Shown here piece after piece: positions 26,545 through 34,815 of a DNA stretch of 38,555 nt. The DNA lies in contig CACYGL010000008.1 in NCBI GenBank assembly GCA_902773995.1, forward strand, positions 1-38,555. Direction: 5' to 3'. Made by a program: the position numbers and the translations under genes. The DNA comes from an uncultured Coriobacteriaceae bacterium (GTDB lineage Bacteria > Actinomycetota > Coriobacteriia > Coriobacteriales > Atopobiaceae). A model generated the notes under the pieces. It did no database searches. It saw only the letters and a program-made list of their open reading frames with translations, and was not told the origin of the DNA. Each line of letters begins with the position of its first letter. Positions within the stretch are counted from its first letter, which is position 1.

Positions 26545-27915
26545 ATGGACGTGTCTCAGAAGCCAACGCACGATGACTACCGCGAGGTTCCAGGCGCGGA
26601 CGAGAAGGCCGCGCCGCGTGCCGTGGCGCCGCTGCCCGTGTACCAGCGTACCTCTCAGCGCACCAGCTATGACTACGTTGACCGCTCTGCTGGCAGCTCG
26701 CATGCGCACGACGGGCTGCGCCTTGCGCTCTCTGTGCTTGTCGGCATCGTGATTGCGCTGGGCTTTGCCTACGGTGCCTGGACAGTGCAGACACCCGTTT
26801 GGACTCACGGTGATTCCGGTGCCGAGGAGCCCCAGACCCAGGTGGCGGCCGCGGACAGTGACGCCGACGCCGCAGCTCCCACGACCATCGACATCTGCAT
26901 GGTGGGCGACGTCCTGCTCCACCCCTCTGTCTACTCCTCCGGTCGCACGGCGGATGGCTCCTATGACTTCTCGCACCTCTTTGCCAATGTGAGTGACGAA
27001 GTTGCAGCTTGTGACCTTGCCATTCTTGACCAGGAGACCATTTTGGGTGGCACGGAGATGGGGCTTTCGGGCTACCCCGTCTTCAACGGTCCCCAGGAGG
27101 TGGGCGACGCCGAGGCAGACGCAGGCTTTGACGTGGTGCTGCGCGCCAGCAACCACACCATGGACCGCGGCTATGACGGCATACACTCCGAGCTGGAGTT
27201 CTGGCGCACGGCCCACCCCGAGGTCGCGGTTGTTGGCTGCACGGACCCCCTGGCAGACGAGCCGGTGCCAGACGACAAGGTCTTTGTGTACGAGAAGGAC
27301 GGCTTCCGCGTGGCTGTGCTCAATTACACCTACGGCCTCAACGGGTATGCGGACCCCAAGGGCGCCGTGGCCCTGCTGGACGAGGACCGCGTGCGCGAGG
27401 ACTGCAAGCGGGCACGCGAGGAGGCGGACATGGTGGTGGTGTGCCCGCACTGGGGGAGCGAGAACGTCACCGGACCAGATGGCGAACAGCAGCGTTGGGC
27501 GGACCTCTTCCTCGAGTGCGGCGTCGACGTGGTCTTGGGTAACCACCCGCACGTGATGGGCCCCGTCGAGACCATGACCGGCGCAGACGGCCACACGATG
27601 GTCTGCTACTGGTCGGTGGGCAACTTCGTGAGCGGCATGGACGCCCCGCAGAACATGGTCGGCGGCATGGCGCGCGTGCGGCTCGAACGCGATGCCGAAG
27701 GCACGTGCCGTGTGGCCTCCTACGGCATGAAGCCCCTGGTCACCCACATTGACCCCGCAGACGAGACTACGTATTTCCTTGCGGACTACACCGATGAGCT
27801 TGCCGCAACGAGCAAGCTGCCCTCAGTGACGCCCGCCTGGGCACAGGAACTCTGCACGGACGTCCTGGGGAGTGCCTACAATCGCGAGAAGAACGAGCTT
27901 CTCGTCACGCTGTAG
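26545..27915 (+). CDS. CapA-family protein (poly-gamma-glutamate synthesis-type metallophosphatase fold)
   Basis: About 456 residues. A cytoplasmic N-terminus of about 60 residues precedes one transmembrane helix (LALSVLVGIVIALGFAYGAW), then an extracytoplasmic CapA domain. Metal-site motifs are MVGDVLLHP, ASNHTMDRGYDG and LGNHPHVMGPVE, with CPHWGSE between them. CapA/PgsA proteins take part in poly-gamma-glutamate capsule production in Bacillus, but no capB or capC is adjacent, so the role here is open: another wall or capsule polymer, or a phosphatase. The ATG at 26545 follows AAGGAG; an in-frame GTG directly before it is less likely. Confidence 0.85.
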   Translation: MDVSQKPTHDDYREVPGADEKAAPRAVAPLPVYQRTSQRTSYDYVDRSAGSSHAHDGLRLALSVLVGIVIALGFAYGAWTVQTPVWTHGDSGAEEPQTQVAAADSDADAAAPTTIDICMVGDVLLHPSVYSSGRTADGSYDFSHLFANVSDEVAACDLAILDQETILGGTEMGLSGYPVFNGPQEVGDAEADAGFDVVLRASNHTMDRGYDGIHSELEFWRTAHPEVAVVGCTDPLADEPVPDDKVFVYEKDGFRVAVLNYTYGLNGYADPKGAVALLDEDRVREDCKRAREEADMVVVCPHWGSENVTGPDGEQQRWADLFLECGVDVVLGNHPHVMGPVETMTGADGHTMVCYWSVGNFVSGMDAPQNMVGGMARVRLERDAEGTCRVASYGMKPLVTHIDPADETTYFLADYTDELAATSKLPSVTPAWAQELCTDVLGSAYNREKNELLVTL

Positions 27916-28138
27916 GCGAGGCGTTCCGGCGATTGGTCTTGGGGCTTCTCGGCCTTTTAACTTCTCGTCCGTTGCGGGCTTTCCGTTAAGGCACGGTTGC
28001 GGCCGTGCATGTTGGTGGGCGGTTGCCCTCGTTTGGTTTACCATGGCCAATTGCGCGTGCCGCCGCGGTCTACGTCGGCGCGCCGTCATCTGTTGGTCCG
28101 CCCGCACGGCACGGGGCGGAAGAGGCGAGAGGAACCAT

Positions 28139-29905
28139 ATGTCCTATAGCATGCACACGCACACCTGCGGCGAGCTGCGCGAGTCGAACATCGGCGAGGA
28201 GGTCACGCTCACCGGCTGGGTGTGGCACCGCCGCGACCACGGTGGCCTGATCTTTGTCGACCTTCGCGATCGCGCTGGCGTGACCCAGCTCGAGTTTGAC
28301 CCCGAGGTCTGCGACGAAGCCACCTTCCACGAGGCCGAGACCATCCGTTCCGAGTGGCCCATCATGGTGAGCGGCACCGTGCGCGAGCGTCCCGAGGGCC
28401 AGAACAACGACAAGCTGGCCACGGGCGCCATTGAGGTCTACGTGACCAAGATCGTGGTGCTCAACACGTCCAAGACGCCCCCGTTCCAGATCGAGGACCA
28501 CGTTGACACCGCCGAGGACGTGCGCCTGCGCTACCGTTACCTCGACCTGCGTCGTCCCAAGATGATGTCCAACCTCAAGCTTCGCAGCGACTTCACCTTT
28601 GCCCTGCGCGAGGCCTTCCACGGCTCCGACTTCATGGAGGTCGAGACCCCCTCGCTCTTCAAGTCCACGCCCGAGGGCGCCCGTGACTTCCTGGTTCCCA
28701 GCCGCATGCAGCCGGGTCACTTCTACGCGCTGCCGCAGTCCCCGCAGCTCCTGAAGGAGCTCCTCATGGTGGGCGGCGTCGAGCGCTACTACCAGGTGGC
28801 CAAGTGCTTCCGGGACGAGGACCTGCGCAAGGACCGCCAGCCCGAGTTCACCCAGGTGGACGTCGAGATGAGCTTCGTCACCCAGGACGACGTGATGGGC
28901 GCGCTCGAGCACGTGCTCGCCGAGGCCTTTGGCAAGATGGGCGTGAAGCTTGAGCTGCCGCTCCGCCGCATCCAGTACTGGGACGCCATGGACACCTACG
29001 GCACCGACAAGCCCGATACCCGCTACGGCATGGAGCTCCACGACGTGACGCCGATCTTCTCGGCATCCAAGTTCAAGCTCTTTGCCACCGCCGCTGCAAC
29101 CGAGGGCCAGTACGTCAAGGCCATCAATGCCAAGGGCGCCGGCAAGTGGCCCCGCGCGCGCATCGACCGCCTGGCCGACGTTGCCTCCGAGTTTGGCGCC
29201 AAGGGTCTGGCGTACATCGCCTTCCGCGAGGACGGCTCGGTGACCAGCCCCATCGTCAAGTTCTTCTCGGACGAGGAGATGTCCGCGCTCCGCGCCGAGA
29301 TGGACGTCGAGCCCGGCGACCTTGTGATGTTCGCCGTCGAGAGCCGCCTGCACGCTGACGAGATCCTGGGCGGCATGCGCAGCCACATGGCAAACGAGCT
29401 CGAGGTGCCGCGCGAGGGCCACGACTTCCTCTGGGTTGTGAACTTCCCGCTGTTCCACTGGGACGAGGACCGCAAGTGCCTGGACTCCGAGCACCAGCCC
29501 TTCACGCAGCCCGACGAAGACCAGATTGACCTTCTCGACACCGATCCTCTGGCCATGGGCTCGCACACCTATGACTTTGTCATGGACGGCTACGAGGCCG
29601 GCGGCGGCGGCATGCGTATCCACAACGCCAAGCTGCAGGAGAAGATCCTGGAGAAGCTGGGCTTCACTCCCGAGCGTGCGCAGGCGCAGTTTGGCTTCCT
29701 CATGAACGCCCTCGAGTTTGGCGCGCCCCCCATGGGCGGCTTTGCGCTGGGCCTGGATCGCGTGTGCATGCTGCTTGCGGGCGCGGACAACATCCGCGAG
29801 GTCATGGCGTTCCCCAAGACGGCGAGTGGCTCCGACCTCATGAGCGCGGCGCCGTCCGAGGTCACGGGCGCGCAGCTCAAGGAGGTCTCGCTGAGGCTCC
29901 TGTAG
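28139..29905 (+). CDS. aspS: Aspartyl-tRNA synthetase
   Basis: A 588-residue class IIb synthetase that charges tRNA-Asp in the cytoplasm. An N-terminal OB-fold anticodon-binding domain (TLTGWVWHRRDHGGLIFVDL) leads into class II motif 1 (RYRYLDLRRPKM), the conserved LPQSPQLLKELLM, motif 2 (FRDEDLRKDRQPEFTQVD) and motif 3 (GLDRVCMLLAG). The bacterial GAD insertion is present between motifs 2 and 3. The ATG at 28139 is preceded by GAGAGG; the longer frame from 27872 runs through non-coding sequence. It is monocistronic. A strong hairpin and tandem repeats follow. I saw no T-box in the 223-bp leader gap. Confidence 0.97.
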   Translation: MSYSMHTHTCGELRESNIGEEVTLTGWVWHRRDHGGLIFVDLRDRAGVTQLEFDPEVCDEATFHEAETIRSEWPIMVSGTVRERPEGQNNDKLATGAIEVYVTKIVVLNTSKTPPFQIEDHVDTAEDVRLRYRYLDLRRPKMMSNLKLRSDFTFALREAFHGSDFMEVETPSLFKSTPEGARDFLVPSRMQPGHFYALPQSPQLLKELLMVGGVERYYQVAKCFRDEDLRKDRQPEFTQVDVEMSFVTQDDVMGALEHVLAEAFGKMGVKLELPLRRIQYWDAMDTYGTDKPDTRYGMELHDVTPIFSASKFKLFATAAATEGQYVKAINAKGAGKWPRARIDRLADVASEFGAKGLAYIAFREDGSVTSPIVKFFSDEEMSALRAEMDVEPGDLVMFAVESRLHADEILGGMRSHMANELEVPREGHDFLWVVNFPLFHWDEDRKCLDSEHQPFTQPDEDQIDLLDTDPLAMGSHTYDFVMDGYEAGGGGMRIHNAKLQEKILEKLGFTPERAQAQFGFLMNALEFGAPPMGGFALGLDRVCMLLAGADNIREVMAFPKTASGSDLMSAAPSEVTGAQLKEVSLRLL

Positions 29906-29948
29906 GGGAGTGCCTCTCGCGCGTCTCGGATGACGCCTGAAAGTGCAT

Positions 29949-30104
29949 TCTCACGGCTATTACGTATGGAGACAGCCCTCCGGCGCCATTTTGGCGCCGG
30001 AGGGCGCTTCTCGTACGGAATCCCGTATGAAACCCCTGTTGGGGCGCCGTTTTGACGCCCGGGGCGCTTCTCGTACGGAATCCCGTCGGAAGCCCCTGTT
30101 GGGG
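29949..30104. repeat. Tandem 60-bp repeat after aspS
   Basis: Two close copies of a 60-bp unit begin at 30009 and 30069 (TTCTCGTACGGAATCCCGT, then an A/G-rich link and CCCCTGTTGGGG). A weaker third copy starts at 29949 (TTCTCACGGC). The blocks GGCGCTTCTCGTACGG and CCCCTGTTGGGG recur exactly 60 bp apart. Each unit holds small dyads. The array sits in the 354-bp gap 29906-30259 before the glutaredoxin gene; no gene was found in this gap. Confidence 0.8.
29975..30005 (+). terminator. Strong hairpin downstream of aspS
   Basis: A 14-bp perfect GC-rich stem (29975-29988 with 29992-30005) with a TTT loop lies about 70 bp beyond the aspS stop, within the first unit of the 60-bp array. The following bases (GCTTCTCGT) are only weakly T-rich, so terminator function is likely but not certain. 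Confidence 0.6.
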
Positions 30105-30259
30105 TGCACATCTTGTTCCGGCGCGGTGTCATCGGGAGCGCCGACCGTGCACGGGCGTGTGGAGATTTGCTTCTCGTCCTATATCATATGGGCTGGACCT
30201 GGCCCCCTACGGGTACATGCAGGTTAGAGTCACACGAGACCCCCTCTGGAAGGAGAACC

Positions 30260-30577
30260 ATGGCCGAGAAGAACCTCGAGCTTTACATCAAGAACGGTTG
30301 CCCCTACTGCCACAAGGTGCTTGCCTTCATGGACGCCAACGGCATTGAGCTGCCGCTCCACAACATTGACGAGTCCGACGCGGACCGCGAGCGCCTGGTT
30401 GAGGTTGGCGGCAAGCGTCAGGTGCCGTGCCTCTTTATTGACGGCAAGGCCATGTACGAGTCGGATGACATCATCGCCTACCTGGGCAAGGAGTTCTCGG
30501 CGGCGGCAGCTGGCGAGAAGGGCGACGCTCTCGCCGCAGGCGCATCCTGCACCATTGGTGGCGGCTGCTCGTTCTAG
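30260..30577 (+). CDS. Glutaredoxin-like thiol-disulfide protein
   Basis: A 105-residue cytoplasmic thioredoxin-fold protein. The dithiol active site CPYC is at residues 14-17, with the cis-proline in RQVPCLFIDG and the helix ESDDIIAYLGKEF typical of glutaredoxins. An extra C-terminal tail carries two cysteines (CTIGGGCSF) that could take part in redox relay or metal binding, an unusual addition. The ATG at 30260 has AAGGAG directly upstream. The gene is monocistronic, flanked on both sides by repeat-rich intergenic DNA. Confidence 0.92.
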   Translation: MAEKNLELYIKNGCPYCHKVLAFMDANGIELPLHNIDESDADRERLVEVGGKRQVPCLFIDGKAMYESDDIIAYLGKEFSAAAAGEKGDALAAGASCTIGGGCSF

Positions 30578-30604
30578 TGCCGCGGCGAACTTAGCTGTAG
30601 CGTT

Positions 30605-30665
30605 GTCGCCGGAAGGGCCTCGATGGAGGAATGTCTATCCAAACGGGGCTCTCCGGCGACTTTTT
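30605..30665 (+). terminator. Probable terminator after the glutaredoxin gene
   Basis: GTCGCCGGA (30605-30613) pairs with TCCGGCGAC (30652-30660) and is followed at once by TTTTT. The loop is long (38 nt) but can form inner pairs. It lies 28 bp after the glutaredoxin stop. A related block, AAACG..GGC....TGGCGAC, recurs 60 bp further on at 30701-30720. Confidence 0.5.
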
Positions 30666-30735
30666 GTCTCCGGAGCACGGTTTTTGTTGCAGATTGCATC
30701 AAACGCGGCCTTCTGGCGACCGCATGCCATTAGGA

Positions 30736-30776
30736 ATGAGACAAAGGGACTGTCCCTTTGTCTCCCTTTGTCTCAT
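30736..30776. repeat. GAGACAAAGGGA-type palindrome with a duplicated arm, copy 5
   Basis: ATGAGACAAAGGGA pairs with TCCCTTTGTCTC, and the right arm is then partly repeated (CCTTTGTCTCAT). Read on the minus strand, the TGA at the far end (30773-30775) is the stop codon of the small minus-strand gene. It is a probable bidirectional terminator between the glutaredoxin gene and that gene. Confidence 0.85.
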
Positions 30777-31087
30777 TCAACGGTGCCGTAGACGTTGCCC
30801 CAGCCGTGGGCGGTCACGATGCTGTTGAGCTGGTCGCACAGCCGGCCGCGCTTGTACTTTCCCGCGGGGAGAAGGTCGACGACCTCCATGAGGTCATCGC
30901 ACAGGTCGTCGATCTCGGCGCGCGTGAGCACGTCGATCTTGGAGACCGCACCGGACATGTTGTGGTAGTAGAGCTCGTTCACCAGCTGCTGCAGCTCGCC
31001 GTACTCCGGTGCGCGCAGCCCCCCGTGCGTGACGCTACGGGCGGTGCGATGCTCGTGTGTGTCTGTGTTTCTCATCATGAAACCCAT
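30773..31087 (-). CDS. Small uncharacterised protein (about 104 residues)
   Basis: I do not recognise a named family. The protein has a polar N-terminus and a compact helical region (GELQQLVNELYYHNMSGAVSK, then LTRAEIDDLCDDLMEVVDLLP), ending in RGRLCDQLNSIVTAHGWGNVYG. It has no signal peptide or membrane segment, and its composition is coding-like. The start is unsure: ATG at 31087 (MGFMMRN) or the internal ATGs at 31078 and 31075; none has a strong Shine-Dalgarno. The long upstream frame to 31252 is antisense to the aminotransferase leader and unlikely. It is divergent from the aminotransferase gene. The stop codon is supplied by palindrome copy 5. Confidence 0.65.
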   Translation of the reverse strand: MGFMMRNTDTHEHRTARSVTHGGLRAPEYGELQQLVNELYYHNMSGAVSKIDVLTRAEIDDLCDDLMEVVDLLPAGKYKRGRLCDQLNSIVTAHGWGNVYGTVE

Positions 31088-31239
31088 GGTACCAGCTGCA
31101 TCACGCCTACAGGGCGTCGCGCTATACTTCTTTCTCGCCGTTGTGCGCCAACTGCCGCGCCTCGGCAGCCCGGGACGCGTTCTGGGCGCACCGCAACCGC
31201 ATCCGTATCCGTCCATGCAGCCGTCACGAGGAGGGGCCC

Positions 31240-32480
31240 ATGCCCACCGCATATGAGCTCATGTCAGATCAGGAACTCGAACAGGAGATTACGCGCCTCG
31301 AGGCCGAGGCCGAGCACCTTCGCTCGCTGGGCCTCAAGCTGGACATGGCGCGAGGCAAGCCCAGCCCCGAGCAGACCGCGCTCTCTCACCCCATGCTCGA
31401 CGTTCTCAACTCTTCCACCGAGATGGACGACCAGGGCGTGGCCGTTGACAACTACGGTGCCCCCGACGGCCTACCCTCCGCGCGCGCCCTCGCCGCGCAG
31501 ATTCTGGGCGTCGACCCCAAGAACGTGATCGTGAACGGTTCCTCGAGCCTCAACCTCATGCACGACCTGGTCTGCAACGCCTACACCCACGGCATTGGCG
31601 GCAACAAGCCCTGGAGCCAGCAGGGCAAGGTCAAGTTCCTCTGCCCCGCCCCCGGCTACGATCGCCACTTCAAGGTCACGGCCCACTATGGCATTGAGAA
31701 CGTCCCCGTTCCCATGCTTGAGGACGGCCCCGACATGGCCGTGGTGAAGCGCCTGGTCGAGAATGACCCCGCGGTCAAGGGCATCTGGTGCGTCCCCAAG
31801 TACGCCAACCCCACGGGCATCACCTACTCCGACGACGTGGTTCGCAAGTTTGCCGCGCTCACGCCCGCCGCGCCCGACTTCCGCATCTTCTGGGATAACG
31901 CCTACGTGGTCCACACCTTCGAGGGCGAGGGCGACCACCTGCTCAACATCTTCGACGCGCTGGCCGAGGCCGGCAAGTCCGACATGGTCTACGAGTTTGG
32001 CTCCACGGCAAAGGTGACGTTCCCCAGCTCGGGCATTGCGTTTGTCACTGCCAGCTCCGCCGACATGGCCGAGATCCGCGCGGCCTTCTCGGTGATGCGC
32101 GTCTCGCCCGAGAAGGTCTCGCAGCTCGCGCACGTGCGCTTCCTCAAGGACCTCGACGGCATCAAGGCCCACATGGAGAAGTCGACGGGCTCGACTGTGC
32201 CACCTGGAGCAACCCCCACGGCGGCTACTTCGTCTCGTTCGACGGCCCTAAGGGCTCCGCGAAGGCCATCGTTGGCCTGGCGGCCGAGCTGGGCGTGAAG
32301 CTGACGCCTGCCGGCGCCACCTGGCCCTACGGCCGCGACCCGGAGGACACCAACATCCGCATCGCGCCCACGTACCCCTCGCTCGAGGACCTTGGCGCGG
32401 CGCTCGACGTCTTTGTGGTTGCCGTGAAGCTCGTCTCGGCGCGCCTTGCCAAGGCCGAGCTCGACGGCCAGCAGGGCTAG
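31240..32480 (+). pseudogene. Class I-type aminotransferase (PF12897-like), frame broken by a short deletion
   Basis: A PLP-dependent aminotransferase, probably aspartate/alanine-type. Visible features are LDMARGKPSPEQT, NYGAPDGLPSAR, NGSSSLNLMHDL, VPKYANPTGITYSDD, FWDNAYVVHTF and the PLP-lysine region FGSTAKVTFPSSG. After KAHMEK (ending 32181) the frame is lost. From 32184 the coding resumes two bases out as DGLDCATWSNPHGGYFVSF and continues to TAG 32478-32480. Homologues, as I recall them, have about 20 more residues between these blocks, so a non-triplet stretch of roughly 60 nt is missing. GAGGAGGGG precedes ATG 31240. The catalytic core is complete, so the break is recent or artefactual. 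Confidence 0.85.
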
Positions 32481-32790
32481 GGCGGCCAACTCTTCTCGCC
32501 ACAAGTAGGCGAGAAGAGCGGACATATACAATGCTTGTATGGCAACGGCCTCCAGAATGTATTTTTCGTTCGGGAGGCCGATGCCTAGCATGGGACTAGC
32601 GCTTGGCCTGCGCCAACGGACTCGCAGAGTTCTGTAGAATCGGGAGGCGCGCACATCGCCCGTGAGGGCGGGCCGGATGTGGCATACATTAAAGAGTCAC
32701 AAACGGTGGCGCCAGTGGCGCCGGTGCGAGAAGAGCGGCCCAGCTCTTGGGCTGGCCAGACGCATATGGACACGGAGGGATCGTTCGGGC
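32481..32790. other. Intergenic region with two hairpins
   Basis: This 310-bp gap between the aminotransferase and the TPR protein contains the perfect hairpin at 32490-32518. A second hairpin has stem CGGCCTCC (32546-32553) and GGAGGCCG (32573-32580), with a T-rich loop. No gene with a convincing start or product was seen. A promoter for the TPR-STAS-tat-topA run is expected here, but I could not pick one with confidence. Confidence 0.5.
32490..32518 (+). terminator. Hairpin after the aminotransferase gene
   Basis: A perfect 11-bp stem (CTCTTCTCGCC with GGCGAGAAGAG) with a 7-nt loop lies 10 bp past the stop codon. It has no T run, so it is a probable but unproven terminator. Confidence 0.5.
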
Positions 32791-33723
32791 ATGTCGAAGA
32801 AGCCAAGCAACACGGCAAGCAAGAAGGGCGCCTCTACGGGCGCGTCCTCAGCTAAGGGCAAGGGCTCCGCAGCCAAGAAGGGCCAGTCCACGCCTGCGAA
32901 CAACCTCTCTACGCCCACCAAGGTCGTCATCATCATCTTTGCCGTGCTCATGGTTGTCTCGCTCATGATGCCCACGCTCTCCACGGCCTTCTCCAACAAC
33001 CAGCAGGCCGAACAACAAAGCTCGCAGGATTCCAGCTCGGACAGCAGCTCCGACTCCAGCTCGGACTCGTCGGACGACAGCTCCGCGGACTCCAGCTCCG
33101 CTACCGGTGTGGCCGCTGTGGACGCCAAGTACCAGGACACCGTCGCGGAGCTTGAGTCCAAGCTCTCCTCTGACAACACCAACCTCGCGACCCTGCTCAA
33201 CCTGGGCCGGAACTACATGCGCTGGGGCGCCTCGGTCATCTCGGTGTCCTCCTCGGACGACGACACCACCCACGGCAACGAGCTCCTCGAGAAGGCCATT
33301 GGCTACTACCAGCAGTACCTCGACCTCAAGGACTCCGACGCCGTTCGCGTGGACATCGCGCTCTGCAAGCTCTACGAGGGCAACACGAGCGAGGCGCAGT
33401 CCGACCTCGAGACGCTCACGCAGAACTCGCCCACCTATGCCCCCGCCTGGGCAAATCTTGGCATGGTCCAGGAATACTCCGGCGACAAGGACGCCGCCAA
33501 GGCCTCCTACCAGTCCGCCATCGACAACGACCCCAACGACGAGTATGGCGCGAAGTCCTACGCCACCCAGCGCCTTGCCGCGCTCGAGTCCTCGTCGAGC
33601 GCCACGTCATCAACCTCGACCAACTCGAACAATAGCTCGTCCACCACGTCCTCGACCTCGGGCGAGACCGGGGCGAAGGGCCTCACGGACACCCTGAACA
33701 ACCTCTCTGGCACCGGATTCTAA
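32791..33723 (+). CDS. Membrane-anchored tetratricopeptide repeat protein
   Basis: A 310-residue protein. A Lys/Ser-rich cytoplasmic start is followed by one transmembrane helix (VVIIIFAVLMVVSLMMPTL, about residues 47-65), a Ser/Asp-rich linker with an SSDSSSDSS pattern, and two to three TPR-like units (LATLLNLGRNYMRWG, ALCKLYEGNTSEAQSDLE, APAWANLGMVQEYSGDKDAAK). A Ser/Thr-rich tail closes it. The topology suggests an extracytoplasmic scaffold. ATG 32791 is chosen because CGGAGGG lies upstream and the protein starts cleanly; the longer frame from 32662 is unsupported. It lies 15 bp before the STAS gene and probably heads the operon with tatA and tatC. Confidence 0.82.
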   Translation: MSKKPSNTASKKGASTGASSAKGKGSAAKKGQSTPANNLSTPTKVVIIIFAVLMVVSLMMPTLSTAFSNNQQAEQQSSQDSSSDSSSDSSSDSSDDSSADSSSATGVAAVDAKYQDTVAELESKLSSDNTNLATLLNLGRNYMRWGASVISVSSSDDDTTHGNELLEKAIGYYQQYLDLKDSDAVRVDIALCKLYEGNTSEAQSDLETLTQNSPTYAPAWANLGMVQEYSGDKDAAKASYQSAIDNDPNDEYGAKSYATQRLAALESSSSATSSTSTNSNNSSSTTSSTSGETGAKGLTDTLNNLSGTGF

Positions 33724-33738
33724 GGAAGAGGGACCCCT

Positions 33739-34059
33739 ATGAGCATCAACATCTCAACCACACCCACCGAGGGAGGCTGCCGCGTGGCGGTCTCCGGCGA
33801 GGTCGACGTCTCCAACGCCTCTGCTCTGCGAGACGTCCTTGACGAGCAACTCTCCTCGGGCGAGGGTTCGCTTGCAATCGACCTGGCAGAGGTGCCCTAC
33901 ATTGACTCGACGGGCATAGGCGTCCTGGTTGGCGCGGCGCACCGAGCCAAGGAGACGGGCCGCACCCTCTCGGTGGAGCGCCCGCAGAGAAACGTGGCGC
34001 GCGTCCTCTCGCTGCTTGGCGTGGGCGCCGACCTCAACGTCACCGGGGCGCAGCAGTAG
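33739..34059 (+). CDS. STAS-domain anti-sigma factor antagonist
   Basis: A 106-residue cytoplasmic protein of the SpoIIAA/RsbV type. The core YIDSTGIGVLVGAAHRAKETG contains the Ser (in IDSTG) that partner kinases phosphorylate in the family. In known systems the unphosphorylated form binds an anti-sigma kinase and frees a sigma factor. No kinase, anti-sigma factor or sigma factor gene lies in the window, so its partner is unknown. GGAAGAGGG lies upstream of the ATG. It sits between the TPR protein and tatA. Confidence 0.92.
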   Translation: MSINISTTPTEGGCRVAVSGEVDVSNASALRDVLDEQLSSGEGSLAIDLAEVPYIDSTGIGVLVGAAHRAKETGRTLSVERPQRNVARVLSLLGVGADLNVTGAQQ

Positions 34060-34126
34060 CGCTTCCAGAAAGCCCGCGCGCCGCGGGTACCTGTAGGAAT
34101 TCGATCCACGCTGGAGGAAACCGACC

Positions 34127-34795
34127 GTGTTTGGCATTGGAGAGTCAGAGCTCGCTCTCATCCTGCTCTTCGCGTTCCTCATCTTTGGGCCTGACAAGCT
34201 CCCCGGGATGGGCCGCACCATTGGCCGCGCGCTGCGGCAGTTCAGAAACGCCCAGGAGGGCTTTACGCAGGTGGTTCAGACCGAGATCGTGGATCCCGCG
34301 ACCGAGGCAATGAGCGATGCGCCCAAGAAGCCCAACCGCAAGCGCAGCGAGGAGGAGGACGCAGACATCGAGGGCTCCGGCTCCTCCAAGTCCACGCCCA
34401 AGACCGAGACGTTCGCCGAGCGCAAGAAGCGCCTCGAGGCCGAACGTGCCGCTGCCGAGAAGGCCAAGGCCGAGGCCGCTGCCGCCGAGAAGGCCGAGCC
34501 CGCTGCCTCGGACGCCAGCGCCGACAGCGATGCCGATGTTGCCCCTGCGGCAGAGACGCCCGCGGCCGAGCCGGCCCAGACGCCTGTCGCCGAGACGCCG
34601 GCCCCCGCTGACGAGAAGCCCAAGCCCACGACGGCCGCCGACCTCTATGCGATGAGCCCCAAGCGCCATCGCGAGCAGGCAGCCCCCGCCGAGAAGGCCG
34701 AGCCCGCGCCGGAGGCTCCCGCAAGCGCGACCGCCCCGGCCAGCGAACCCGTTACCGCTACAGACGGAGAGGAGGGCGGCGAGCAGCAGGCCTAG
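34127..34795 (+). CDS. tatA: Sec-independent translocase protein TatA/TatB
   Basis: A 222-residue protein with one N-terminal transmembrane helix (ELALILLFAFLIF), the conserved hinge FGPDKLPGMGRTIGRALRQF, and an amphipathic helix. A long Ala/Glu/Lys/Pro-rich charged tail follows, longer than usual. It forms the Tat pore or receptor with TatC for export of folded proteins with twin-arginine signals. TatA or TatB cannot be told apart safely: the Glu8 (FGIGESEL) and long tail are TatB-like. The GTG at 34127 has GGAGG upstream. It is followed by tatC after 20 bp. Confidence 0.9.
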   Translation: MFGIGESELALILLFAFLIFGPDKLPGMGRTIGRALRQFRNAQEGFTQVVQTEIVDPATEAMSDAPKKPNRKRSEEEDADIEGSGSSKSTPKTETFAERKKRLEAERAAAEKAKAEAAAAEKAEPAASDASADSDADVAPAAETPAAEPAQTPVAETPAPADEKPKPTTAADLYAMSPKRHREQAAPAEKAEPAPEAPASATAPASEPVTATDGEEGGEQQA

Positions 34796-34815
34796 CGCCC
34801 CGCTCCCATACCACC

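Noticed and set aside
26545..27915. CapA-like protein as proof of a poly-gamma-glutamate capsule locus
   Set aside because: No capB or capC genes are adjacent; the family is functionally mixed.
27916..28138. T-box or other riboswitch upstream of aspS
   Set aside because: No T-box consensus or antiterminator/terminator pair was recognisable.
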